Position numbers and translations under genes: made by a program. Under the pieces are notes generated by a model. The model made no database searches, was not told the origin of the DNA, and saw only the letters and a program-made list of their open reading frames with translations. Of a stretch of DNA of 64,000 nucleotides, positions 55,721 to 64,000 are shown one piece after another (position 1 is the stretch's first letter; each line of letters starts with the position of its first letter). The stretch covers positions 237,598 to 301,597 of the forward strand of contig JAJZZM010000013.1 of NCBI GenBank assembly GCA_021797555.1, written 5' to 3'. Source of the stretch: Thermoplasmata archaeon (GTDB lineage Archaea > Thermoplasmatota > Thermoplasmata > Thermoplasmatales > Thermoplasmataceae).

Positions 55721-56344
55721 ATGATTAAGATGGTAGCACTAAACATGGAAGGCATACTGCTAAAAAACAGAAATTCATGGAATAATTTAATGAATAAATT
55801 ATCCAAAAATTCATATTATAATATAAGGTACAGCTTTGAATATTTATATGATAACATGAATAATAAGATTAGCATGAATATCAGCAATAATGAATTTGAT
55901 AAAATTATAAGGGATTCATTTGATTATACTGATTTATATGATGGCATTGATAAATTTGTTTCAATACTGCACAGAAATAACATATATGCAGTAATAATAA
56001 CCGAAGGTGTTGAACAGTATGCAGATATAATAGCATCGCAGTATAATTTTGACTATTATATTGCAAATGAGGCAAAAATAATAAATGGGAAACTGAGGCT
56101 TATAAAAAATGTTGACCCGTTGAGGAAGGACATTGCCCTAAATTATGCCAGAAACAGATTTGGGCTAAGGCCAGAAAACATTGTAACAGTGGGTTCATCA
56201 ATGTCAGATGCAACAATGATGTATGGATCAAAATACCTTATAGCATTTAACCCGGAATACATGGATGTTAAAAGATATGCAGTAAAAACATTTGAATCAG
56301 AAGATATATCTGATATATTAAATATAAAAATTGCAAATTTTTAA
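55721..56344 (+). CDS. HAD-fold protein lacking catalytic aspartates
   Basis: The 207-residue protein has overall SerB-type HAD layout, with helical cap (about 15-75), IIITEG-like motif II (VIITEGVEQYA), and GLRPENIVTVGSSMSDATMM for motif IV. Motif I, normally D-x-D-G, reads LNMEGIL: the nucleophile Asp is Asn8 and the acid Asp is Glu10. In motif IV the G-D-S-x-x-D is GSSMSD. So it should not make the phospho-aspartate intermediate and may be a binding or regulatory protein, or act by another route. Confidence 0.75.
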   Translation: MIKMVALNMEGILLKNRNSWNNLMNKLSKNSYYNIRYSFEYLYDNMNNKISMNISNNEFDKIIRDSFDYTDLYDGIDKFVSILHRNNIYAVIITEGVEQYADIIASQYNFDYYIANEAKIINGKLRLIKNVDPLRKDIALNYARNRFGLRPENIVTVGSSMSDATMMYGSKYLIAFNPEYMDVKRYAVKTFESEDISDILNIKIANF

Positions 56345-56356
56345 ATGCATAAAAAG

Positions 56357-56749
56357 TTATTTTAAATCAAGGCATTCCTCATCCAAAGCTGTTATATCCA
56401 TATTTTCTGTATAATTTATAACGCATATGAATTCAAGGTCTTCATTCCCATTATTTATAATCTCATGCTTATGCCCCGAGTCTATAAATATAAAATCACC
56501 CTTTGATAATTCCATTTTTTTATCATCAACACACACAGTGCATTTTCCACCAATAAAATATAGGCTTTCATAATAATCATGGTAATGCATTGCTATTTTG
56601 CCCTCGGGCTTTATTATGAACCTGCGCATTGCATAATTTTTTTCCTGTTTGTCAGTAATTAGCCACTGTATATATGTATCCTTTGATTTCCCTACTTTTA
56701 CCTCGTTACTTTTTACATTTTTAATATTTCCTGTATAGTATCCATCCAT
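56357..56749 (-). CDS. Cupin-domain protein
   Basis: This 130-residue single cupin has metal motif 1 in MHYHDYYESLYFIGG (two His and Glu) and motif 2 in DSGHKHEIIN. Small cupins of this sort are metal-binding isomerases, dioxygenases or sugar sensors. It is convergent with the HAD gene, 12 bases apart. Specific role unknown. Confidence 0.8.
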   Translation of the reverse strand: MDGYYTGNIKNVKSNEVKVGKSKDTYIQWLITDKQEKNYAMRRFIIKPEGKIAMHYHDYYESLYFIGGKCTVCVDDKKMELSKGDFIFIDSGHKHEIINNGNEDLEFICVINYTENMDITALDEECLDLK

Positions 56750-56798
56750 ATGGCAATAATTTTAAATTATTAATAAAGTTATTTAAAAATACACATAT

Positions 56799-58823
56799 TT
56801 ATTGAGTATTATTTTTAGTATCGAATATTTTTAATCTCGTAATATAATTATTGGAATAATAATAGCATTCGGAGTAATTTATGTCATTTCCTCCCTTTAA
56901 ATTTAATGTGTTTATATCAAAATTTATAGATATTTGAGCCTTTACAGATTCCTTCTGCCTAAAAATAAAAAAATGCATTGTGTTGTTTAATATCGACTTA
57001 GAATAGTTATTCATGTAAAAATCATCGATATTCTGTGTAATGTTTACAATAGAGGTATTATAATGCCTTGAATGCCTTGCCATTATGTCTATTGCCTCCG
57101 ATATTTTTTCATCCCTTAACAGTAAATGTGCCTCATCGATAATAATATACTTATTTTTATTATTGCTGGATATTAATGATGAAATTTCTGACAGTATAAA
57201 TAAAAAATTTATTTCTGATAAATTATTGTTTACATCATACCTGAAAATTATATTTTTACCTGCATTAACAGGCTTAGAAAAGTAATTTTTAACATAAAAT
57301 TTAAATGAATTTATATATTTGTTTTTATCATAATAATTTCCTATTTTATTCAGGATATATAAAATATTGGGATTATTTTTTGATATAACATCAATTTTAT
57401 TTAAAATGTCATATAATGATAGGTTTTTTAATATTTTATTGATAAATATTGCCAGGATATTTTTCTGGTCATTATTTGTTATGGCCATATCCAGATATTC
57501 ACCCATGGATAAATCAATAATTACACCATTGCTATATTCTTTTAATGGGTCTATAATATAAATGTTTGAATCATTAAATGAATTTACCAGCATTTCTGAA
57601 AAATATGTTTTTCCTGAGCCAGTTTCACCCGTTACTGCAATGTTGTATGATTCATTTTTGAATGGGTTGAATAAAAATGGCTTATTGTTTAATATTTCAA
57701 CTCCGGCATAGAAACTATTTGTATCGGGCTTTCCTGTAAATGAAAATGGCAATATTGACGATAAGCTTTTCAATCCGGTTAAATAATTTATTCCATTATA
57801 ATTTAACAAGTCAAAGGAATTATTATCAAAATATTTTAACAATTTAAATTTTAGCCCTATTGTATTCATTGATTTTATAATATTGTTGACATTATTTTTT
57901 AAACTAACTGGATGGTCTGAAATTATTATTAGCCTTAAGGAAAAATTATAAATTTTTGAATCATTTATTATATTTTTCAAATCACTTATCTGTTCGTTCA
58001 AATTCTTTACTCTATTATTTTTTCTCATAAATTCCGATCTTCTTTCTGCTAAAATCCTATTTAATTTAATATCCTTTCTGGCATTATTTGCCTTAAGGGT
58101 TAATATTGCCGGGAAATCAAAGCTTTCTATCAATAATTGATATAAAAAATCGTTATCATAATTAGCATCGTATAAATCTATAATTGAATAATATTTATCT
58201 TTATATTCAAAATAATATTTATGTTTTTTATTATGGCCTAATTTAATAATATTTTCTATTAAATTTATGTCATTTACTATTTCTATATTTTTATAATATT
58301 TTTTTATAAATTCTGTATCATTTAATATTTTATCACTATTATTTGATTTTAATATTAAGTAAACATTATAATAATAATTATTTTTATTATTTAAATTAAT
58401 ATTATATGGCACTGCGGTAATATTAAAATCTGATTCTATATTATTGAATAAACTATTAAAATTTTTTATTATGTATTCCTTTTCTATATTAGTGTAAATA
58501 TTATATGTACTTATTTTTAATGCATTAAAATATAAATTATTTTTAAAAAATAAATTATCCTTTTTAATAATTTTATTATTAATTTTTTTTAGGTTTAATT
58601 TTCTTTTAACCTCATTAAATTTATTTAAATCAAACTTTATAAGGAATAAAAATGAAAAATATATTATAAAAATTATTATTGAAATAATTAAATTTATTCT
58701 TATAAATATGGAAAATAATGATATGCCAAAAATAATCATAATTAATTTTTCTACTGGCATATTATAAATATACGAATGGTAATTATATATATTAACAGGT
58801 ATTTTAAAATTTTTGCGGGTCAT
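56799..58823 (-). CDS. VirB4/CedB-like DNA-transfer ATPase
   Basis: The 674-residue protein has two N-terminal membrane helices (about 25-62), then an Asn/Lys-rich VirB4 N-domain (about 95-380) and a RecA-type motor: Walker A GETGSGKT (399-406), IIDPLKEYSNG, Walker B KYIIIDEAHLL and a following MARHSRHYNTSIVNITQNIDDFY segment typical of VirB4/TraC/HerA-like ATPases. The fused membrane helices recall PrgI-VirB4 fusions. It forms an operon with a VirB6-like and a two-helix protein and probably powers DNA movement through the membrane. Confidence 0.82.
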   Translation of the reverse strand: MTRKNFKIPVNIYNYHSYIYNMPVEKLIMIIFGISLFSIFIRINLIISIIIFIIYFSFLFLIKFDLNKFNEVKRKLNLKKINNKIIKKDNLFFKNNLYFNALKISTYNIYTNIEKEYIIKNFNSLFNNIESDFNITAVPYNINLNNKNNYYYNVYLILKSNNSDKILNDTEFIKKYYKNIEIVNDINLIENIIKLGHNKKHKYYFEYKDKYYSIIDLYDANYDNDFLYQLLIESFDFPAILTLKANNARKDIKLNRILAERRSEFMRKNNRVKNLNEQISDLKNIINDSKIYNFSLRLIIISDHPVSLKNNVNNIIKSMNTIGLKFKLLKYFDNNSFDLLNYNGINYLTGLKSLSSILPFSFTGKPDTNSFYAGVEILNNKPFLFNPFKNESYNIAVTGETGSGKTYFSEMLVNSFNDSNIYIIDPLKEYSNGVIIDLSMGEYLDMAITNNDQKNILAIFINKILKNLSLYDILNKIDVISKNNPNILYILNKIGNYYDKNKYINSFKFYVKNYFSKPVNAGKNIIFRYDVNNNLSEINFLFILSEISSLISSNNKNKYIIIDEAHLLLRDEKISEAIDIMARHSRHYNTSIVNITQNIDDFYMNNYSKSILNNTMHFFIFRQKESVKAQISINFDINTLNLKGGNDINYSECYYYSNNYITRLKIFDTKNNTQ

Positions 58824-59694
58824 AGTAACTCTCCGGTTCGCTGATCATTCCACTGATGGATGAACCTGAATTTAATAATGATTCAGGGCTAAAGGCTATT
58901 GATGGCATATCAAATCCCGATACCATTCCAAAAATGCCCATCCTAAACAAATTAAATACTTCCGTCATAAAATATACCGGCGCAATTGCGGCTACATATA
59001 TTATTCCTATCTGCAGAAAAGGATCATATGAAAATATTGTTAAAGTATATAGCATCATTAAAGTAAAAAAAGGGAAAAATGATAATTCAAAGAATATCCT
59101 TATGAATTTAAACACATATTTTTCCGCATCAGGGACTATTAAAAATATTGATATTAGTGGAAAGACTATTACAAAGAAGACTATTAAAGCCTGGCGGAAT
59201 ATTAAAACACCGAATAAAATTGATATTGCCATAACAAATGAGCTTACAAAAAACAGTGATATGATTTTACTGCTTATTACGGGGTTTGCATTTAATATAT
59301 TATACCAGTTTCCATTTAATTTATATATATAATTATAAAAAACATATGAAAATTTTAAAAATAATATTCCCAAATCATATGAATTATAAAATATTAACAA
59401 TGCTATAAAGAATTTTATTATAATATTTGAAAATTTTACAGGTACAAAAAATGAATTTTTTATTAAAATATACAGTGATGAAAATATTATTACTGTTACT
59501 GTAATATTTGAATATATATTGTTGAATAGTAAATTATAAAAAGAAATAAATGAACTATTTGGCTTTATAAACTGTGAATATGAATAGTATGGATTTAAGC
59601 CATATTTTACTGTTAAATTCCATAATACTGTAATAGAATATTCTAATAATGAAAATAATAATGATATGATTTCATTTAAAATGCTAGATATCAT
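58804..59694 (-). CDS. VirB6/CedA-like polytopic membrane protein
   Basis: This 296-residue protein has about six to seven helices; it begins with SSILNEIISLLFSLLEYSI and has a central FFVIVFPLISIFLIVP helix typical of VirB6/TrbL. CedA of crenarchaea has similar size and topology. It overlaps the ATPase gene by 20 bases and follows the two-helix protein by 2 bases. It likely forms the inner-membrane channel of a DNA-transfer system. Confidence 0.7.
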   Translation of the reverse strand: MISSILNEIISLLFSLLEYSITVLWNLTVKYGLNPYYSYSQFIKPNSSFISFYNLLFNNIYSNITVTVIIFSSLYILIKNSFFVPVKFSNIIIKFFIALLIFYNSYDLGILFLKFSYVFYNYIYKLNGNWYNILNANPVISSKIISLFFVSSFVMAISILFGVLIFRQALIVFFVIVFPLISIFLIVPDAEKYVFKFIRIFFELSFFPFFTLMMLYTLTIFSYDPFLQIGIIYVAAIAPVYFMTEVFNLFRMGIFGMVSGFDMPSIAFSPESLLNSGSSISGMISEPESYYDPQKF

Positions 59695-59696
59695 AT

Positions 59697-59954
59697 TTAT
59701 ATACTGCCTGTTACAACATAGTTAAAAATTGTATATATCACACCACTTATTGCCATAACATATATTATAGTCCCAATTGTTGCATTCTTTAATTTTTCCT
59801 TTGCCATATATTTTTTTGTTTCATCGGTGCTGAAGAAATTCAATGCTATTGGTATCCACAACAGTGAGATTAAAACAGCAGAAACGCCTATTAATAAATC
59901 ATCTATTCTGCCCAGCATTGCATTTATTGTTAGAGTTGCATATAATACTAACAT
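59697..59954 (-). CDS. Two-helix membrane peptide, CedA1/VirB2-like
   Basis: The 85-residue protein has a helix at about 20-40, a short basic loop with DETKKYMAKEKLKN, and a second helix at about 58-80. Size, the two-helix hairpin with positive loop and position before a VirB6-like gene match VirB2/TrbC pilins and archaeal CedA1/TedC, which build the conjugation-type pilus. First gene of the operon. Confidence 0.65.
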   Translation of the reverse strand: MLVLYATLTINAMLGRIDDLLIGVSAVLISLLWIPIALNFFSTDETKKYMAKEKLKNATIGTIIYVMAISGVIYTIFNYVVTGSI

Positions 59955-59971
59955 GGGATGGCATATAATTT

Positions 59972-59985
59972 CTATATATATTTTT
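59972..59985 (-). promoter_or_regulatory. TATA box of the DNA-transfer operon
   Basis: Minus-strand aaaaatatatatag centred about 24 bp before ATG 59954. Confidence 0.5.
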
Positions 59986-59992
59986 AACGTAT

Positions 59993-60390
59993 TTATTTGA
60001 AATATTTAATAAAAATTTTTAATATATAACTATCTTTTCTTTCTAAAATCACAAATGAGGTAGAACCTGCTGCGACTGCAACGACTCCGGCAAGTACAGC
60101 TATTACTGTAATATTTATAGCAGAATATTTGGGGAATATAATGGATTATATAGTATTATTGCCAGTTATGTTAAATATTCCCGGTGTTATATTTGCATTA
60201 TAATTTGAATAAGTACCTACCGTAAATTTATATGTTACATTTGCTTATATAAATGTCATCATCGAATTTGTTGATTTAAACTATTGCCCGTTTGAGAGGT
60301 TAACATACCATGTTATGTATAGGGGCATTAATTTTGATAATAATCCAGATTTTGTAATTCTATACTTTATTGCCCTTTTTGCACCTTGAC
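59993..60390 (-). pseudogene. Decayed Thermoplasmata surface protein (C-terminal part)
   Basis: Reading on the minus strand through three in-frame stops gives KSGLLSKL, ITWYVNLSNGQ, FKSTNSMM, NVTYKFTVGTYSNYN, then a C-terminal membrane helix INITVIAVLAGVVAVAAG and a basic end ERKDSY before a stop at 59993. This is the surface-protein repeat common in Thermoplasmata (W-Y-V-N-L-x-N-G ... N-x-T-Y-x-F-T-V-G-x-x-x-x-Y) with its anchor. No start codon; stops at about 60300, 60255 and 60150. This accounts for most of the 535-bp gap before the glycosyltransferase. Confidence 0.65.
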
Positions 60391-60490
60391 CAAAAATTTA
60401 TGAAATCCAATAAGATTTTGTAAAAACATTTTTTGATTAAATATTCTTACTTTTGCCTTCTTTGGTATATATGTTTTATTGCCAATAATT

Positions 60491-61390
60491 CTATGTAGAC
60501 CTTACTATTTTATTTAAATGTTCTATATAAGTATCCAATTTCTTATTAACAATTTTTCTTCCAAATTTAGACCTATAAATTTCAAATACAGCTAACACCA
60601 GTAATTTATATAATATAGATCCATCTCTGTCATAAGTTAATATATAGTTAATAAAACCTTTAACTTCAATATCTTCGCCTTCTATGTGAAGTGCAATAGA
60701 TTGTGCTGTAATTCTACTGCTTATTATTTTTTTAACTTTCCTATCAAATAAATTGTAAAGTTGCTTATATCCTATTATAATATTTTTTGTGTTATCTTTA
60801 ATTTCCTCTTTAGTATAATATTGCGATGTATTGCCATCATAAAGTCTATAATATGTTAATACCTTTTTTGACTTAATTATTTTTCCATTTCCAATTGCGG
60901 AGAAATACATAAAAGCATCCAGTAATCTGTTTATTTTTGAAACATTGCTATTTATTACATCCTTTCTAATTGATATGGATGACATATTGAAATCAATGCC
61001 CTTATTTCTATAATTAATTTTATTTCCATTTTTATTTATAGTTATGTAATTATTATGGATATAAGCTACCTTATCGGTAAACTTGTTGTATATATATTCT
61101 AATTTATCCTCTGTAAACATATCATCATCATCTAAAAATGATATGACATTGCCCGAAGAATTTTTTATTCCAATTGCAAGTTTTCCGGATAATGAAGTGT
61201 CATCTGTATATATACTTTTAATGGAGTTCTGCAAAATGAATTCATCAATATTTTTATCATTAAAGTTACTTACAACGATTATCTCATAATTTTTTCGATC
61301 CAGTGTCTGATTTACTGTACTTTTCAATGCCTCTAAAAGGAATTCCTTTCTATCGTAAGCAATGATTATAACTGAGATATAATTGTTCAT
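60491..61390 (-). CDS. Family 2 glycosyltransferase
   Basis: The 299-residue GT-A fold has YISVIIIAYDRKEFLLEALKS at the N-terminus, and the D-x-D-type metal site in ISFLDDDDMFTEDKLEYIY (around residue 90). It adds a sugar from a nucleotide-sugar donor. It is a paralogue of the gene at 62074-62985 (shared AYxRKE, NQTL and FLDDDD motifs). Lying near a surface-protein remnant and a GT4 gene, it probably builds a surface glycan. No membrane helix. Confidence 0.88.
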   Translation of the reverse strand: MNNYISVIIIAYDRKEFLLEALKSTVNQTLDRKNYEIIVVSNFNDKNIDEFILQNSIKSIYTDDTSLSGKLAIGIKNSSGNVISFLDDDDMFTEDKLEYIYNKFTDKVAYIHNNYITINKNGNKINYRNKGIDFNMSSISIRKDVINSNVSKINRLLDAFMYFSAIGNGKIIKSKKVLTYYRLYDGNTSQYYTKEEIKDNTKNIIIGYKQLYNLFDRKVKKIISSRITAQSIALHIEGEDIEVKGFINYILTYDRDGSILYKLLVLAVFEIYRSKFGRKIVNKKLDTYIEHLNKIVRST

Positions 61391-62073
61391 GATTTAATAT
61401 ATAATAAATATAATATAAAAAGTTATAAGAACTTATGTTTTATTGAATCTTTCTCTTTGAAAGCTTTATTATTCATGTTATATTGTGTGTTTTAGGCATT
61501 TAGCATAAAGCTGGATGATCTGTCACACATTCTAGTGTATATCGGAAATCATGCTATATATATAAAGTATTTTTTAGAATTGCATATAGGCGCAATAAAT
61601 TTTACATCAAACTAAATTCATCATTTAATTTATAATTTTATTTTTGAATTTCCACATATGGTAGCAGCCTATTATTTTTATTGGTAAATACTATTTTTAT
61701 TTATATCGATTTTATCAGAATTAACCATGTTTGCATACAATTTAAAGCCATCATCCATTTCCGGAATAATAAATAGTCTTTAGAAATATATTAATTTTAA
61801 ATATAAAAAATGAATATTATTTAAGTATAAAATATATCTCTCCTATGAAAAACCTATACTTGACATTCTTTTATGACTCCTTGGTATAGTCATCAATAAT
61901 TTTATATTATCATTGTTGTTTAATATTATTAATATTCCTAATTCTATTTCCTTTAAATCTTTCCTTTATTGATTATATGTTGCTTAACAGTGATATTAAA
62001 ACTATTTTATCAGAATAATTGAGATTAATGTAATAGCCTATCTCTTTTAACCTATTCTTACCAAATGCATATT
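61391..62073. other. Intergenic with decayed coding fragments
   Basis: No intact gene. On the minus strand about 61690-61780 a short frame (IPEMDDGFKLYANMVNSDK) and about 61920-62070 another (KYAFGKNRLKEIGYYINL, broken by a stop then SIKERFKGNRIRN) look like gene tails without starts. The second abuts the next glycosyltransferase. Probably one or two dead glycan-locus genes. Confidence 0.4.
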
Positions 62074-62985
62074 TTAATTATTATGTTTTACTGAATTTAT
62101 AAATCTTTTGCGCTGTATGTATCTTCTAAAATATGTTGGGTAAATTCTTATTAAACTATACATAAATATTTTTATAACTGTATTCTCAATACTTGTTCTA
62201 TTAAACAAAATAAAATCCAGTAGATTACCTGGCTTTTTATCCATATTAAATGAAAATTTCGATATTTCCCAATTTGTTATCTGTGAATTAATATATCTAA
62301 TAGATTCCTTTAATTTAAATAAATCATTAAATTTATAAAAATTGTATAATATATTATTAATAAATTCCAGCTGTTCATTATTAAATTCCTCTATATTATC
62401 CTTAAATGTGTTACTTGTACTGTTGTGGACTGTATAATAAGTTAATTTAATTTTATTTTTTATTACTTTTTTATTTGATTCAAGTGCGCATAAATACATG
62501 AACGTATCCGGGCTTGCAAATATTTTTTTTAGATAATCTACATTTATTATGTCCTTTTTAATATTTATGCACGAAGTATTAAAATCTGGTGAATTATTCT
62601 TAAATTTTATATATTCATTTTTTATATTTATAGGGAAATAATTATTATGGTAATAAACTAAATAAGCATCATTATTGAATAAATTATACACATATTCTAA
62701 TTTATTGCTAAAAAATAAATCATCATCATCTAAAAATGATAGAATATTTCCATTGGATACTTTAATTCCTGCATTTAGGAATCCCCCCAATTTACCTACC
62801 ATCAATATATTTTTTATATTATTTCTGTTTATAAAATCATCTATTTTATCATCATTAAAATTTTTAACAACAATTATTTCATATTTATCTTTAGGCAATG
62901 TTTGATTAAATACACTTTTAATTGCATTCAATAAATATTCTTTTCGGTTATATGCAGTAATAATTACAGAAATATAGACATTCAT
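62074..62985 (-). CDS. Family 2 glycosyltransferase (paralogue)
   Basis: This 303-residue enzyme has the same layout as the gene 680 bp downstream: YISVIITAYNRKEYLLNAIKS, the FLDDDDLFF metal site near residue 90, and a basic C-terminus (YFRRYIQRKRF). Similarity along the whole length indicates a duplication. Donor and acceptor sugars cannot be told. Confidence 0.88.
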   Translation of the reverse strand: MNVYISVIITAYNRKEYLLNAIKSVFNQTLPKDKYEIIVVKNFNDDKIDDFINRNNIKNILMVGKLGGFLNAGIKVSNGNILSFLDDDDLFFSNKLEYVYNLFNNDAYLVYYHNNYFPINIKNEYIKFKNNSPDFNTSCINIKKDIINVDYLKKIFASPDTFMYLCALESNKKVIKNKIKLTYYTVHNSTSNTFKDNIEEFNNEQLEFINNILYNFYKFNDLFKLKESIRYINSQITNWEISKFSFNMDKKPGNLLDFILFNRTSIENTVIKIFMYSLIRIYPTYFRRYIQRKRFINSVKHNN

Positions 62986-63291
62986 TTAAAATATATATAT
63001 AAAAATTTATATTTAAAGTTTATTTATTAATGTTTTAAAATCAAGATTTAACCAGTTTTATTAATAATATGCTTAAATTAAATTAAATAATACAAGAATA
63101 TTTGATATGATTAGCGATAATGTAATTATTTTTATATAATATTTATACTATTTATTGGGCTGCACAAATTATTTCTTGTAAAGTTTAAACTATTTTTATT
63201 TTAATATATGTAATGTTCATAATTTACATTCTTATTAAGGATATATTTAAATTTAATAATATATATTTATACAAAAATGCAATAGCGTCAT
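62986..63291. other. Intergenic, divergent promoter region
   Basis: AT-rich, between divergent glycosyltransferase genes; no gene or RNA seen. Confidence 0.5.
63261..63271 (+). promoter_or_regulatory. TATA box for the GT4 gene
   Basis: atatatttata centred about 26 bp before ATG 63292, consistent with a leaderless transcript. Confidence 0.5.
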
Positions 63292-64000
63292 ATGGATATA
63301 GGCATAACTGGACCTGACATTCTATTAAATCGTGGCGGCTCTCAGAATCATGCAATCAACGTTATTGATATATTAAATAATTATTACAACATTATTTATT
63401 TACCTAACCCGGGGTTATATAATGAATTTAAAAAAGATAAAGATAATATAATTAAAAGATCAAAAGAACTTGAAAAATCAGGAATAAAAATAACGAAATA
63501 TTTTTATGATATATTAAATAACAACTATAATTATGATGAAATAATAAATATGTATTCTAAAGAGAAGATAGATTTTATATATAATTTTGATTATATGGAT
63601 AATTTTATATTTTCCAAAAATTTTACATTAATATTAAGCAAAAAAATGAATTTAAATTTTGGTGTATCATTGCAGGGGCTTGCAGATTACAAGTTACATA
63701 TAACTAATTATGTACACTCTACAATTAAACTAAGCAAAAACTTTCATATATTTTTATATAGGATATACAATTATATAGACAGAAAAAAAACAATATACAA
63801 TCTTATAAAATCAGGGAATTTAATATTTATAATAATAATAAACAAACATTATGATGAAAATATAAAAATAAAATTCAAAAATATAAATGTGCTAAATATA
63901 AGCAATGGGATTAATAATTCAAACATCAGCATATTTGAATATAATAAAAATAAAAAAGAAAAAGAAAACAAAATAATATTCTTTGCAAGGCTGATTTACA
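63292..64000 (+). CDS. Family 4 glycosyltransferase, partial (runs off window)
   Basis: Open from ATG 63292 to the end of the window, 236 residues. The N-terminal domain starts MDIGITGPDILLNRGGSQNH, with the glycine loop of GT-B enzymes; the sequence then reaches ENKIIFFARLIY, matching the start of the GT4 donor-binding domain (I-x-x-V/F-x-R-L). Very rich in Asn, Ile and Lys. Probably adds a sugar in the same surface-glycan pathway as the two GT2 genes. Confidence 0.75.
   Translation, partial: MDIGITGPDILLNRGGSQNHAINVIDILNNYYNIIYLPNPGLYNEFKKDKDNIIKRSKELEKSGIKITKYFYDILNNNYNYDEIINMYSKEKIDFIYNFDYMDNFIFSKNFTLILSKKMNLNFGVSLQGLADYKLHITNYVHSTIKLSKNFHIFLYRIYNYIDRKKTIYNLIKSGNLIFIIIINKHYDENIKIKFKNINVLNISNGINNSNISIFEYNKNKKEKENKIIFFARLIY

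Noticed and set aside
58856..59332. 158-codon plus-strand frame opposite the VirB6-like gene
   Set aside because: The minus-strand frame has the membrane helices and operon overlap; the plus frame shows no domain.
1..64000. tRNA, rRNA or CRISPR arrays
   Set aside because: No GC-rich cloverleaf-like segment, rRNA signature or regularly spaced repeats found by eye in intergenic regions.

Overview
The window is very AT-rich, uses TATA-box promoters mostly 20-27 bp upstream of start codons (leaderless archaeal mRNAs), and encodes surface-protein, PEGA and ABC-binding proteins with C-terminal membrane anchors. Gene content (Ile/Asn/Lys-rich proteins, an NADPH-motif-less thioredoxin reductase, an Arch_ATPase, T4SS-like DNA-transfer genes, thermoplasmatal surface-protein remnants) fits an acidophilic Thermoplasmatales archaeon (Picrophilus/Ferroplasma/Acidiplasma relatives). 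The genus is inference; no rRNA or tRNA gene was found in the window.

Layout. 0-7 kb: two paralogous membrane proteins, a HEPN/MNT pair, an Arch_ATPase, and a tight operon of AGPS-like flavoprotein, glycerol-3-phosphate dehydrogenase and diacylglycerol-kinase-family lipid kinase. 7-12 kb: DHA2-type MFS exporter, then an SCP2-like protein, iron alcohol dehydrogenase and aldehyde dehydrogenase operon. 12-15.4 kb: small hypotheticals, a diaminopimelate-decarboxylase-like gene, a frameshifted NfeD gene and a frameshifted SDR gene. 15.4-17.7 kb: a truncated transposase and an apparently intact IS481-type element with 15-bp flanking direct repeats.

17.7-46.1 kb is the outstanding region: an almost uninterrupted peptidoglycan (muropeptide) catabolic island in an organism whose lineage makes no peptidoglycan. 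Outside the cell: a membrane-anchored cysteine amidase/peptidase, a 1050-residue GH18 protein, two oligopeptide-binding proteins and one complete Dpp/Opp-type importer. Inside (none has a visible signal peptide): NagZ, NamZ, AmiE-type amidase, MurNAc/GlcNAc kinase, MurQ etherase, NagA, an SIS-type glucosamine-6-phosphate deaminase, a YkfC-type NlpC/P60 endopeptidase, L-Ala-D/L-Glu epimerase, a DacB-type D-Ala carboxypeptidase, a class-A-fold serine hydrolase, a DUF218 protein and a GNAT. A sugar-porter gene in the middle is a pseudogene. Together these would take imported muropeptides to fructose-6-phosphate, D-lactate, L-Ala, D-Ala, L-Glu and DAP; the lysA-like gene at 13.2 kb could turn DAP into lysine.

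46-56.7 kb: isopropylmalate/isocitrate-type dehydrogenase, thioredoxin reductase/thioredoxin, a TrmB-like regulator, SDR, DUF427 protein, an ergothioneine pair (EgtB/EgtD), an APC permease, a HAD protein lacking its catalytic aspartate, and a cupin. 56.8-60 kb: a three-gene cluster (VirB4-like ATPase, VirB6/CedA-like membrane protein, two-helix CedA1/VirB2-like peptide) resembling the archaeal Ced/Ted DNA-import machinery. 60-64 kb: a decayed surface protein, two family-2 glycosyltransferases, decayed coding remnants and the start of a family-4 glycosyltransferase, i.e. a surface-glycan locus running off the window.
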